Positions 12,002 to 24,500 of a DNA stretch of 64,000 nt are shown here, piece after piece. A program made the position numbers and the translations under genes. Below the pieces are notes generated by a model. That model saw only the letters and a list, made by a program, of their open reading frames with translations. It made no database searches and was not told the origin of the DNA. Position 1 is the stretch's first letter. Each line of letters begins with the position of its first letter. Origin of the DNA: Antedon mediterranea (lineage: Eukaryota; Echinodermata; Crinoidea; Comatulida; Antedonidae); the NCBI RefSeq assembly GCF_964355755.1, contig NC_092674.1, forward strand, positions 7,693,001 through 7,757,000, in the 5' to 3' direction.

Positions 12002-12589
12002 ACTTTTTCTCATTCTCACAGATTTCCTCATCTTTATCGTTTCAAATTAATTAATTAAAATTTCAGTATATCACCGGGCAGTTTAGAATTAATGTTCTTT
12101 GCCTGATTTGTATATATATATATATATATATATATTATTATTATTTTATATTATTCATTCATTTATCTTTTTATTTCAGAATACAATGGTGACATAATAT
12201 ATCCATAGCAAAAAAGAAAAAAAATCTTAACTCATAGAACAAAAATAAAAATGTATATACACCTATATAAAAAAGTCAATGCAACAAGGCATTCCATTGT
12301 ATGTGCATTCTTGACACATTAAGAACGTGGCGATTAATGGCCATGATCAAAGAATTACTACTTGCGTTCACACGATTTTTAAAACTAAAAATAGATTTTC
12401 CAATGAACTATAATGTTCTAAAGTTTCATGTAAACTTTTATGTACCGTTGTTTGGTGTGTTGAGGGCCTCATGTATGTCAGCCTATGCCGTTTTGAGTTA
12501 CCATTGTTGAATAATAATTAATAAAATGATAAATAAAACTAATCTTAACAGCGCATTCAATCAATTATGGGTATTTGTGTATCTGTTGT

Positions 12590-12617
12590 ATCATGTGCTA
12601 TTTTCATAGCACATGAT
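12590..12617. repeat. Perfect 12-bp hairpin (unit 1)
   Basis: ATCATGTGCTAT and its exact reverse complement are separated by TTTC. It is conserved in all three units (35118-35145, 51709-51736). There is no T-run or other sign of function nearby. Confidence 0.5.
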
Positions 12618-13078
12618 ATTTATATTCCATCCTCCAAATTATTATTTTTCTATTCATAATAATATATATATGCATATGCCTAGTCAACTAATCAGTATAG
12701 GACAAGACGTCATACAAGTCAACAATATGATCTACTCTAAGTTTAATCAGGTAAAACAAATGGAATTATACTTACGTAGATCAAGTTAAAATTGTTTTTC
12801 AATCGGCAGTAAAATGTAGGCCTAGCCTCGTTGAAAGAAAGTGTTTTGAAATTTGCGCTACCTGGCTACTACGACACGTCATTTCGACTTAGACATAAGG
12901 CCAGCCTATTATTAAATGTAGATTCATCGTAAACATTCATTATTTCACAGCCACTCAATATTAAACCGATATAATCCTAGTTGAATGAAACAGTTTGTCT
13001 TGAAGTTCATGGTATTTTCTCAACATTCAACTCCTAACATACATTATTCAACAAACATAACTAAACTATTTTTGTGGA

Positions 13079-13565
13079 TCTACCTTGTTTTTGTCGTCGG
13101 TTAAAATTTGAAAAGCTGGGCTCTTTGTCCAGTCGTTATCATACAGTCGCAATATTCGACAATGAAGGATGCCATCAGCTTTCAGAAACGTTTGATTCTT
13201 CAGTATGTTACAGTTATAAGCAGCGAATTTATTACGATTTTTTACTATTATTACTCAACTATCAATAATGTTTTGCGTAGATATTTTAAATAAATGGTCT
13301 TTAATGTAACAAATCTAATAACGCTGTATCTTATTATAATTTGATTCATTTCTGGATGGTTAAGGATCATTAATTGTTAATAACCATGTGATTCTTAGTT
13401 GTAAACTTGAACTGGTGAATTTGTACATCAACGGAGATTGAAAACTATTTACTAAACGTAAGTTACCGGTAACGTTCTTGTTTTGGTTGCTTTACGTTGT
13501 TTTTGTCGACGGTTAAAATTTGAAAAGCTCGGCTCTTTGTCCAGTCGTTATCATACAGTCGCAAA
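13079..13565 (-). other. Two copies of a conserved, possibly coding segment (unit 1)
   Basis: Segments 13079-13162 and 13495-13565 are duplicates. Read on the minus strand they stay open and encode LRLYDNDWTKS(P/R)AFQIL. The same phrase recurs at 35609, 36025, 52188 and 57908, with changes that are mainly third-position or in frame. I do not recognise the peptide. It could be an unassigned exon of the receptor family or part of a repeat. Confidence 0.4.
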
Positions 13566-14471
13566 CAACAATAACAGAGTTGTCGGAAAAACAAACATTA
13601 CTTATAAGCAGCGCATTTATTATTTATTTATTTATTTTATATTACTATTCTACTTTCTTACTTTATCTTATTTCAACATTATAGTAGTAATATACTTTAG
13701 CCCTGACGACGGAATAGTTTCTGAGAACCACTGATACCAGGTGAATTCAAATAAAATACTTTTTACAGAATATAATGAATGTATGAGCTTTTATTACCGA
13801 AAGAAGTAGTAAGTATAATATTAATAAGCTAAATCTTAATTAAAATATGATTTCAAAAATAATATAACCAGTTCAAAACGTAGCATGACACACTTGCCTG
13901 CGCCTAGTTAGTTAGAATTGTTAGTGTAATGTACAGAGCAATTGGATAATGATTTACATAAAGATATTTAGGATATAATAAACTTTTTTATTTAACATCT
14001 TAATTTGTATTATTTTTTCAGAAGTAAAAACAGTAAAGGTTGACGATAAATCCTCTAAGACTCTAAAACAAATACGCGCTTGAATGCAGTAGGACTAAAT
14101 ATTAGTTTTATGGTCCAACATTACATAAAGAACTCCTTCTAAAATTGTTTCAAACACAAGTTTTCTTTTGGAACAATTGTTCATACTCTCTTTTATTTTT
14201 CCTTTACCGCATTTTTAAAGTTTAGGTTGAATAAGAAATTTTCTTCTCTTGAAAATATATTCCCCCCCCCCCCCAAAAAAATAATCAGTTAAATTCAACT
14301 AAAATCGCATTAGTAGGCAGCCAATTTTGGTAAATATATATTTTTGTCAATCCAATTTTTGATAGAAGTGAATAATTAGTGTGTCATTAAAATGGCATAT
14401 TTTAAAAATGATTTTTTTTTTCAGAGGGAAAATATAACTTCACACAAAACAGTTGTATTGTCCCCCTGAAC

Positions 14472-14474
<3 letters not shown>

Positions 14475-14541
<67 letters not shown>
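14475..14541. repeat. (TA)n microsatellite
   Basis: An uninterrupted TA run of about 33 units; the longer copy in the next unit is at about 37005-37074. A C13 run lies just upstream at 14262-14274. Confidence 0.9.
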
Positions 14542-14543
<2 letters not shown>

Positions 14544-14929
14544 ATATATTTTTATTATGCCAGTTTATGTCACTTTAATCAAAAGTTGAACAAAAAACAA
14601 ATAATTTACATGTAAAAAGTGCATATTAAAGCAAATAAATTGTCAAATTGGCTGCCAGCCAATGAGTTTTTGATTTAATTTTACCGTTTATTTTGTCATT
14701 ATATAACTGAAAACATTATTTTTGTTCGTGTTTTTTTTCGACGGAATTGATTAACTTTGTTAAAACTACAAAATGGTCTATTTAAAGTTTGATTTTATTC
14801 ATCTTAATTTTTCATGTTTTTAGGAGACAATGCATTTTTAGTTTAAAAAAAACTGAATTAAACAGGGCTGTCCATCTGAAGGTTAATACAATATCATTAC
14901 ACGTTGCAATCTTTTCCATGAGTATAGAT

Positions 14930-15310
14930 ATGTAAAAGCAACAGAGAGTAACTAAACTACCTCCAGAATTGAAAGACCATAGCTATGATACAAGAAGAAA
15001 TGCAATGCATCTTTCGACACTATAGACGTGAACGTTCTTGTCTTATTCAACTATTCAAAATGGTCCATGGTTATAACAATTTAAATTCAAATGATTACTT
15101 AACATTTAATAAAGAACATAGAACACGAGGCCGTAACTTCAAATAAGCAACATACTAAGACAATGCACAGAAAAAAGTTTTCTCATATTTCATTGTCGAA
15201 AAATGGAACAATTTACTGCCCGTTACAGTAAATTCTAAGTCAATTAATAAGTTAAAAACACAAATAGAAAGAGACTACAACCAGAGAAAGCCCAACAAAC
15301 AATAAGAAGA
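14930..15310 (+). mobile_element. CR1/L2-like LINE reverse-transcriptase C-terminal relic
   Basis: On the plus strand, broken frames encode the ordered C-terminal signature of CR1/L2-type LINEs: LPPELKD, then RRERSCLIQLFKMVHGYNN from 15024, HRTRGRN, and FSYFIVEKWNNLLP near 15182. Frame changes and stops separate the pieces, so it is dead. It sits just past the gene 2 stop codon on the opposite strand and recurs in unit 3. Confidence 0.7.
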
Positions 15311-15426
15311 ATTGATGGTCACAAAAGTGAAAGCTTAAGAAGACTCTATCAACAAATGAACAATGAATGATGAACAAACAATTCAATGAACAAACAAATG
15401 AATTAACAGTTGTATTTAGTGGTATT

Positions 15427-15501
15427 TTACTTTACGTTAGCATATTCCTCGTACATTTTCAGATAACACAGGGCAGCATCGTAGCAATAGCTGTACTGAA
15501 C
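15427..15501 (-). CDS. Gene 2 exon 19: C-terminal PTP helix and stop
   Basis: VQYSYCYDAALCYLKMYEEYANVK then TAA. It corresponds to the final QYxFxYxAxxxYL helix of PTP domains, and there is no second PTP domain after it. Confidence 0.83.
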   Translation of the reverse strand, partial: VQYSYCYDAALCYLKMYEEYANVK

Positions 15502-18500
15502 CTAGAAATACAATATTGAACACTATTATTATTAAATAAAGCTCTGTGAACACTGTCATCTGTCAAGAGTTTGAAAAAAAAGTGTGATGTGCCAAAATAT
15601 GGTAGTGATGTGACATCACCATGTCCATATATGGGCACATCGCATTTTGTCACATAAAGTTTGATATTGTAGACGATTACTTCGAAAAGCTTCTGATTCT
15701 GAATTAGTTTTATAAGATGTAGAGTTTTTTGGTTTATTTTATTTACGACATAAAACAATTTGTTTTGTTTTGCAATGAATGTCTTTTTGGCGATTCAGCT
15801 TTAAAGCACCCATTGGGTTAATTGAGTTTGAGAGCACACATTCAAAGAATTTTAAACAAAAGTAATTGTTAAAATGTATAAGAAATTAAACGAAAAAAAT
15901 CGTTGGTATGATAGAAATTCAATAAAGATAAGGGAGACAATAAGACGCAATAAAAAGAAACTACCTCAGAGTTCACCGCAGTAGGACATGCTGACCTCAG
16001 TGTTTTAAGTGTTTGGAATACATCCACCATCTTGTCTTCTCGCATTTTCTGTATTACTGAATAAACTAGGCAGAATAATCCAGATCTACCAAAATCATTC
16101 CTATTGCATAAATACATTGTATTAATAAACCAATACAGCCGTATTAGAATAGAAATACCAGGGAAGAGTGAAATTACCTTCACTCTTCACCAACTTGACG
16201 CCAAGTTGTTACTGTAACAAATTGTTTTGTTGTGAAAAAGAGAAATACATGTTTATCAAAGTGGAAAAGCATTTATCATATAAAATAATTATTTCAGTTA
16301 ATTTTACTTTTTGATTTTACTTACATGCAATGAACAGAGATTGGTGAAGTATCATCTCGTTCCATTATTTTCATAATGATTTTAACAAATGCATCAACTT
16401 CTGGAACAGGTTCGTTTTTTGGCCATTGGTTAACCTCATACTGAACAATGTGTCGTTTTCCATCATCCTTAATGAAAAAAACAAATCAATGAATCAATTC
16501 CATATTTACAGTAAGAAGATACAGGAAATGATGGTTAATAAGCAGACGATTGATTTAAATCACCATCTCATTTATTAAATTAAAATAGGTTACTACGATT
16601 ACTTATAATTATTTCGTTTCAATTATTTCATTGATAAGTAATCTATAATATATGGCATTATTCTTTGACTTTACAAAAAAACAAATATTAACCTTTTCTA
16701 AGACGATTCGTCTCTCATTCATAAATTCATTCTGATAATTTGATTTGACAGTGACTGTATATTCACCAAATGTTTGTTTCTGATTGATCTTTTTTGGGAG
16801 GTACAGTGCACTCGTTATATCTTCCATCTCATTTAGCTGTACTGTGACGTCACATCTATAGTCAAACACTAAACGCCAGAAATCCATAGTATTGTTAGTA
16901 TGCGATGGCGTCTGAGTAACGATAAAAGCACGATGATCACTGTACCGCTTCGGAATAAAACAAACTAAACATTAATTGAAAAAAACACGATTATACAAAA
17001 CAAAAGAGAAAATGTGGGGGATACTTGCGCATGTGTCTTTTTATATCGTTGTATAATACTGTAAATTATTTTATTCGAAAGAAATCGCTCTGTCTATCTT
17101 ACTACGAGTAAACCTACAATGCCTACTGTACGTCATTTTTGTGTTTCTTAAATGTATCAAGATGATTTGAAATGTTAAAATAACAAAGTATATTGTGCCA
17201 TTTTCTAATATCAAACTTAAACGAGTTTCCACATGTTCATATTAGAACTCCAATATCAAACTGGCTCAATTTAATTGTTAATAGATTTAAAAGAGTTTTT
17301 CACATTTTCATATTAGAACTTAATATTACATATTGTGAGACTGGTTGTAACGACATCCTCTCCTCAATACATGCTTTCCCACAACCTGGTACCTACCTCA
17401 GCATGTGAAGCGTTAATGTATTCTTCACCAGCGTCAACATTTATTTGGAAACACCGTTTATTTACTGTATTAAATTAAATAAAAACAAATCATTATTGAG
17501 TAATTAATATTGTAGTATTATATTTGATTTTGGTCATCGGCTCAGCAAATTTCAAGTCAAGTCTTCTTTTAATTAACAAAAATGGTGTAGGCCTAATTTC
17601 ACTGCATTTCACAATAATGCTTAAAAACGTTCCTCTTTAAAAAAAAAATATTGTTTTATATTTGTATAGACAAAGAAAATTAAAAAATGTTTCATTATCA
17701 ATTGTTATCATTTAACATAATCAAATCGTAACATACTAATACTAAGGTATAAAACTTACAGATCAAAACATCTGGTCGTCTGGCACGTGACGTGTCATCA
17801 TCCAAATGACGTAGAAGCAAACTGTTTACGGTCTAAAAAGAAAAAAAAGAGAGGCTATTATCTTACGAATTGATTGTTTGTTAGTTTTATTTTACCGTTT
17901 TATAATAATTTGAAATCGTGGTTGGAGAAATGGAAACAATAATAATACTCGTATTTAAGACATGTAATTTACAAGACAAGAAATTTAAAAAACGTATTAT
18001 TTATTATTATTAGTGTTGGTATTTATAAATATTTTTATTTCCATATAATATTATTCTCTACCAAGCCTCTTCCTAAAATGCTACGTTTTCCTAAAACAGG
18101 TGGAGGAGGAAGGAAGGTTGATCTATTGTATGTAGGCCTATATGATTATTATTAATCTACTACATCTATATTTTTCTATAATATTTATAATTACAGTTTT
18201 ATTTGTTTTTACTACTGTTAAACTTGTTATTTTAAAAAGGTTTAAAATAAATTTTAATTAAATTAATAAATCAGTAGTAAATATAACATACCTCGAATTC
18301 TTTCTTGAAACCGTTCCTGACGCTTGATTGGCGTTTCGTTACATAATCAAGAAGTTGGGACAACTCAATAGGTTTGTATGCTTTGTCATCTAGTTCTGTG
18401 ACATCAACAGCATGAGTTGGTACAGGCTCTTGTTCCGGAATTGTTTCCGGAATTGGTTCTATGTATACGGGCTCAGCAGAAGAAATGACAAGAGCAGACA

Positions 18501-21500
18501 TATACATTTCATATGCACCTTGATCATTAACATGATCTTGTTTATGTTCGGGTTCTATGTATACTGGTTCAGCAGCAGAAAACGTGGAAACATTAGAATT
18601 AATGTTTTTATATTCACTTTGCTTTTCCAGATTTGCAACATCATTAACATGATCCTGTTCAGGCTCAGCGTATATGGGTTCAACAGAAGATGTGGCACCA
18701 CTAGCTTGAACACTTTCAAACTCATTGGGTTCATATTTTTTGTACAAACTTTGGTAATTTTTATCTTTTGCGTTTAGATCTTGTTGACGAGTAGAAGCTT
18801 TAGTAACCTCTGTTTTCGCGCTTGATTGTTTTAAACTAAAATAAAACAAAGAAATGAATACGATTAAGTCGATGGTTATTTTGAGTTTCTTCTTCTCCTT
18901 TTTTCTTGCAATGCCACCCCGAGTAAATTGTTATTTCAAAATTGGCAAAAAACTATATGACTGATACTTTACCGTTTCAATATTATCAAAGTGATAGTAA
19001 CTACGAAAACGGCCACAACTACTGAACCAATTACAACACCTATTACGTAACCTAAAAAGTAAAATATTACTGTACTTGAACATGGACACTTTTTATAAGG
19101 TATTCAATGTGAACGGGTCCGGTTTTCTTTTAAGTAAGTTTAACCCAATGTACAATTAACAAAAAATAACAACAATCCGAGTGGGAACGGTTAGATATTA
19201 AAACATTTTCCAATTCTTATGACTTTGGTTTATTCGTACTGAATGAAAATAAGAAAATTCCAAAAAGTAAAGTGTGTTGATTATTTCACTAACCTTCTAG
19301 TTTCTTTTTGTCTGAAAAAGTATTGTTAGTTGACGGATTACAATCAATCCCAAACAGAATTGTCTTTGTTTGAGACGTCGTATTAACGTTTAGATATGAA
19401 GCAAAAACTGTAAATGTATATTCTATACATTGCTCAATTCCGTCACCAAATATAACTTCTGTTTCTATTGTAATTCCTTGACGAAATATACCACCTGACA
19501 GTTCATAATGGTAGGTCACCTGATAGTCTGGAATGTCACATTTAGAAGCGTTCCATTTCACCAGTAAATGTGTTCTATTTGCAAATATATTACTTTCTAT
19601 CGATGGCTCTATATACAAATATAAGTAGAATTTGTAGGTCAAAGGTGCTCATTTTACTTTAAAACTTACAATATCAATATAACAAAATATAAAAAATATT
19701 TGTTTGTCATTTTTTTGTTTGTTTTTGACTTACCCTTATTAAAAAAAGTTTTTTTTAATGAAATTAATAAATAGGTATAAACAAAAACATAATGGGTTGA
19801 ATATATCATGTTTGCATATAGTGTTCAACAAACTAAGTAACTCAATTAGTGTATTTTGGCATCCGAAGTCTAACTTACCTGATGGTGCTGTTTGTATCAA
19901 TATGTCCTCTCCCCAATTACCAGCAATATCCATATTATTAACAATTCGAGCGTTTATTATATAATCAGTACAACGTGATAATCCTGATATTTCAACCTGT
20001 TTAGAACTGTTTGTTGTATTGACTACACCTTGTATATTTCCATCTCCATCCGAATACTGCACTTGATATCCAAGAATATAGTTACATTGAATTCGATCAT
20101 AATCACTAGATACAGGCTGAAAATAAAGTATACCATTAAATTACACTGTATTTCGTAATTGTATAATCATGTTGAATTAAAAAACAAACAAACAAATAAA
20201 TAAAAACAAATATAAAACTTTTGAGAATAATGTAACATTTATAAAAAATGTATTTAATTAATCCAACTGTTTCTTTGAATGATTGAATCCAATTATTTGG
20301 AGGTTTGGCATAACTTGGCATAACTAAATGAATGCTGATACTAATACCTTTAATTTTAAGATTATTTTTTTATCTTTCCTTGTTTTTATTGTTGTTACTG
20401 GTTCTACCAATGGTTCTATAGTAAGTAAAACATATTGCAATACATTAGGAATAAATTAAAAATATAATGAAGTAATAACATAGGCCTATAAATTATAAAT
20501 AAATAAAACAGCAAGAATAAAGTGTAAACCTATTTGTAATAGAAAAATATTTACGGGCACATTATTATTACTGAAGATATGTATAGTATTTTATTTCTGA
20601 TCGAGTAAGATTGCTTTTTGTTTTTAATTGATTGAAATGTTATTTTTAAAGTATACACATTCATTACATTATTTTTTTCTCTTAAAAATCAGGAAAGTGT
20701 TTGTTATTCCAGGTAAAGTGAAATTTAACTTTTTCCTGGTTAATTAATTTTGCCATAAATGATTTTTGTATAATTATGATAATGACTATTAAAACGGCGG
20801 TTTTTATTTAAAATTAACGTACATGGTATCTAGAAAAAATATATATTAATTACATTCGGTTATAGTAGGCGTTATTCTATTTTCAAATTTCAATATAATA
20901 AATAAAAATAAATAAAATGACATTTGGCTAGAATTTATGGGTGAATATGATCTGAGCATGCGTATAGAGATATCAGGTTATAGCAAGTAATCCTGAAAAA
21001 TAGTGCTTACTTGAACAAATCAATTTAGTGGATCCAACGTTACTTCTTGGTCCACCTGTCTGATTATTATAAACCATTCTAAAAAATTGTAATCTAAATT
21101 TTATTTTCGCATTTGGAATTAAGTTATCGATTATCAATAATTTATTCTTAATAGGAAAAGAGACAGAAGTCCATGTATCATTATATTCTGGCTTATACAA
21201 AAGCGTCCGTTTTATAATTGTTCCTGTTCCATAGTCTTCACCAGGAATCCAAGTGACGTCAAACGTCACGGTAGTTACTGTCTGCTCTACAATAGTTGGC
21301 GGTTCAGAACGATATGGTAATGCTAAGACAAAATAAAATACAGAATAATAAATATAAATAAATTCAAATATACAAATTACCTAGCCTATTACTATATAAT
21401 GACAAATATTTATTCTATACGAACTTATTATTTTCAAAGTTAAATTGTGTGTTTACTTAACAACATCTGAATACATTTTCTTCTGTATGCAATACAGTAT

Positions 21501-24500
21501 AATACTATAGGCCTACATTCATTTAAAAATTCAGAAAAAAAAGAAATATAAATAAAATCGAAATAAATGAAATAAATCGAATATAGGGCTGCTTTGTTTA
21601 TACTATTATTTGACAACCGAAAGTTTATACAATGTGTCCAGATAGAAATGTCTTGTACGGTACCGTATTTATTGTATGACTTGCCTACGTGGTGGGTGGA
21701 TACACCGCGAAGAAAAAATGAAAATGAAAATGAAAAAAGGGTAGAAAATTTGCAATAATTAAAAGTCCATAGCATAAACGAACAACAGCGGCGGAGAATG
21801 AATATTATACTAGTAGTAAATGTGTATCATAACAGTGTATGGTGTTACCTATGCTACAGTTTGGCCCGGCCCAAGCCTCATGGCATCCACTATCGCAACT
21901 TCCATCTCGAGTACAATTTTCAGAGTCTTTGCAGTGACACTGGAAATTACACAAATCACCAAAGAATCCGGATGAACATGACACATGCTCTACTGTAGTG
22001 TAACAAAGCAATAAACCAATGTGATGTGAATATATATCAAAGTATGCTGTGTTATAATAAAGTACATTCTTTGTTGGAGTCTAGATTTAGACAGACATTG
22101 ATGTTCGTATTTTGTGGCAAAATAATGGGTGGACTTGTAAGAGGCCACGCGTGTTAGAAATTCTGGTTAATTATCTACCACATGAGTATTTCTTAGTTTG
22201 TCAATATGTATAGTATACATTCTTATAGGTCATGTCAAGTTCATATTGGTACACTCAGTATAGATATTTTTGGAATCATAACTGGTAAATGCAGCGTTAA
22301 TTATGCCTATAACTAGATAATGTATACATAATTTAGTAACTACAAAATACTACCGAGACATCCTTCTCCGGTGTAACCGTCTAAACACATTGACTTAGTC
22401 CTACATCCACTCGTTGTATCACAATGTTCGCTGTCACAGTGACAAACTTGCCGGCAATCAGCTCCATAGAAACCTGTGTCACACACTATAAACAGATGTT
22501 TTATACAATGCAGAGACAACAATTATGTAATTATGTCACAGATAATTATAATACAAAAATTAATAAATATTCATACCTGAACTTAAATAACATGATACAT
22601 ATTTGTAATGACAATAAAGACACCTATTATATTTAATTAATACGATGATGACAACGTAAAAATCAACGAATATTGTAATCATGAATTACAATTATTAACA
22701 ACAAATGAATAAGTAGTAACCATTATAACATATTATTTCCTCTTAAAATGCATTGATGCATGCAAAACTATATTTATATTATTTAAATGTTAACCTGTAT
22801 TGCAATCATTTCCTCCAAAACCATTGTGGCATGTACAACCAACTGGATCAGGTGGAGATAAAACAATTCCTGTGCAATTTCCTCCAACAGAACACACAAA
22901 GTTGCAGTCACGACCCCAGTCGTTATATCCACAACCTTTAATAAATCAAATAAAATGGGTAAGTATATATAGGCCTACGTACGTAGGAATAAGCTAATCA
23001 ATCGACCTAAATCATCTGAATTATTAAATAATCTAAATAATTAAATGATAAATAATAATAATGATTAATAATAATAATAATAATTAATTAATGATAATAA
23101 TTAAATAATAATAATAATTAAATAATAATAATAATAATATTTATTTATTTTTATTTTATGTCTTTAGGGAATGTGGCCAAGGATTACCAATAGTGAATTA
23201 ATCACTGTCCTATCAGATAGGTGGTAATCCCCTTGATACAGGGGCTATTGTGTGAACCAGTTCACCGGGGTAACCCCCTAATAATAATAATAAAAATAAT
23301 AATAATAATACACACGTACATCCAAATTATATATTATCAAAACAAAATTCAACATTATTTTGTGTATTTAAGCTTAAGAAATAAATTTTAATTATTAATT
23401 ATTACGTACTTTTAAGGAGCAAATGCAATACCTTGTTTGCAAGACGTTCCTTTAAATCCTGCTGTGCAAATACAGACACCCGTCTTATCGTCACATACTC
23501 CGCCATTATAACATACGGGACAGTCCATTTCACAGTCTGGAGGATTCCACTTTGGCGAGGGACAAGCTAAATACAATATGAATAATTAAACAGTGCCAAA
23601 ATGATATCTAATAATACTGTATAAATAGACAAATAAAGGTTTCAAGATTATAACAGATTACAACAAAATCCAATAAACAAATAGGCCTTATATCTTTAAT
23701 TAGTATACAGTGAGTGATGGATAAAATAAATTATTTCAGGAACGAGGATGCTAATTGTAATAAACTTCTGAGTTAAGTAACTTTAGATAAAAACATTGAG
23801 AAGTCAAATTTATTTTGTAAAATACACATTATAGATGAGAACTGCATTACAAAATTATCAATAATAAGCCCTTCTACAATATAAACAAACATATATTAAT
23901 AACCATTCTTCTATGGGAAAGGTTGTAGCAATCAATAATTTTATAAACGTAATGTACCTCTAACAATAAGTCTCATGATACCATGGTTACCATCAGGGCT
24001 ATCACCTGTAAAACATTCATCATCTTTCATTCGTATGTTTTCAATCACAGCAGACGTATTGCTCCTCAGATGGTCTATTTCCTCACCGTAATTATGTCTC
24101 CAACGTAGATCGTCAAGATCAGTACCTTCACTGAGATTGATAGTGACATACTCTCCTATACCGACTGTTATTGTTCTGTACTCCATTCTAATTACAGCTG
24201 TAAAGAATAAGAGATAAAAATGTGGTTTTAGAAAAAGAGTAAATTTTAATAGTTAAAATAATGGTATTAGGTTCCATTACGATCTATCTGAACTTACTCA
24301 CCGGAATCGGATGTCAAGACAATGGCTGAATCTGTAACTACTTCGCCTTTCTTTGCTTCAAATGAAAAAACTCCAACTCTATCATCAGGTTGTAAGTCAG
24401 CAACACCTAGAAACGTGTGGTAGATGGAAGTTTGGAATTCAATCTTGCTATTTGTGTTAAAGATTTTACCATTGGGCATACTTTTCTCTTGTTGTTGTCC

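Larger units (their letters stand above)
11507..12115 (+). repeat. Pair of about 245-base tRNA-headed direct repeats (unit 1)
   Basis: Two copies (about 11507-11755 and 11872-12115) share a leader from GTACCACGCCGAG, a 72-base tRNA-like body, and a tail through CACCGGGC(G/A)GTTTAGAATTAATG. A similar tail motif (GGGCGGTTTAGAATT) also occurs alone near 54107, which favours a SINE-like family over a plain tRNA gene pair. Confidence 0.65.

Noticed and set aside
11857-12054. Plus-strand 65-codon frame over the tRNA-like repeat
   Set aside because: It is a translation of the tRNA-like body and shifts between units through a short duplication.
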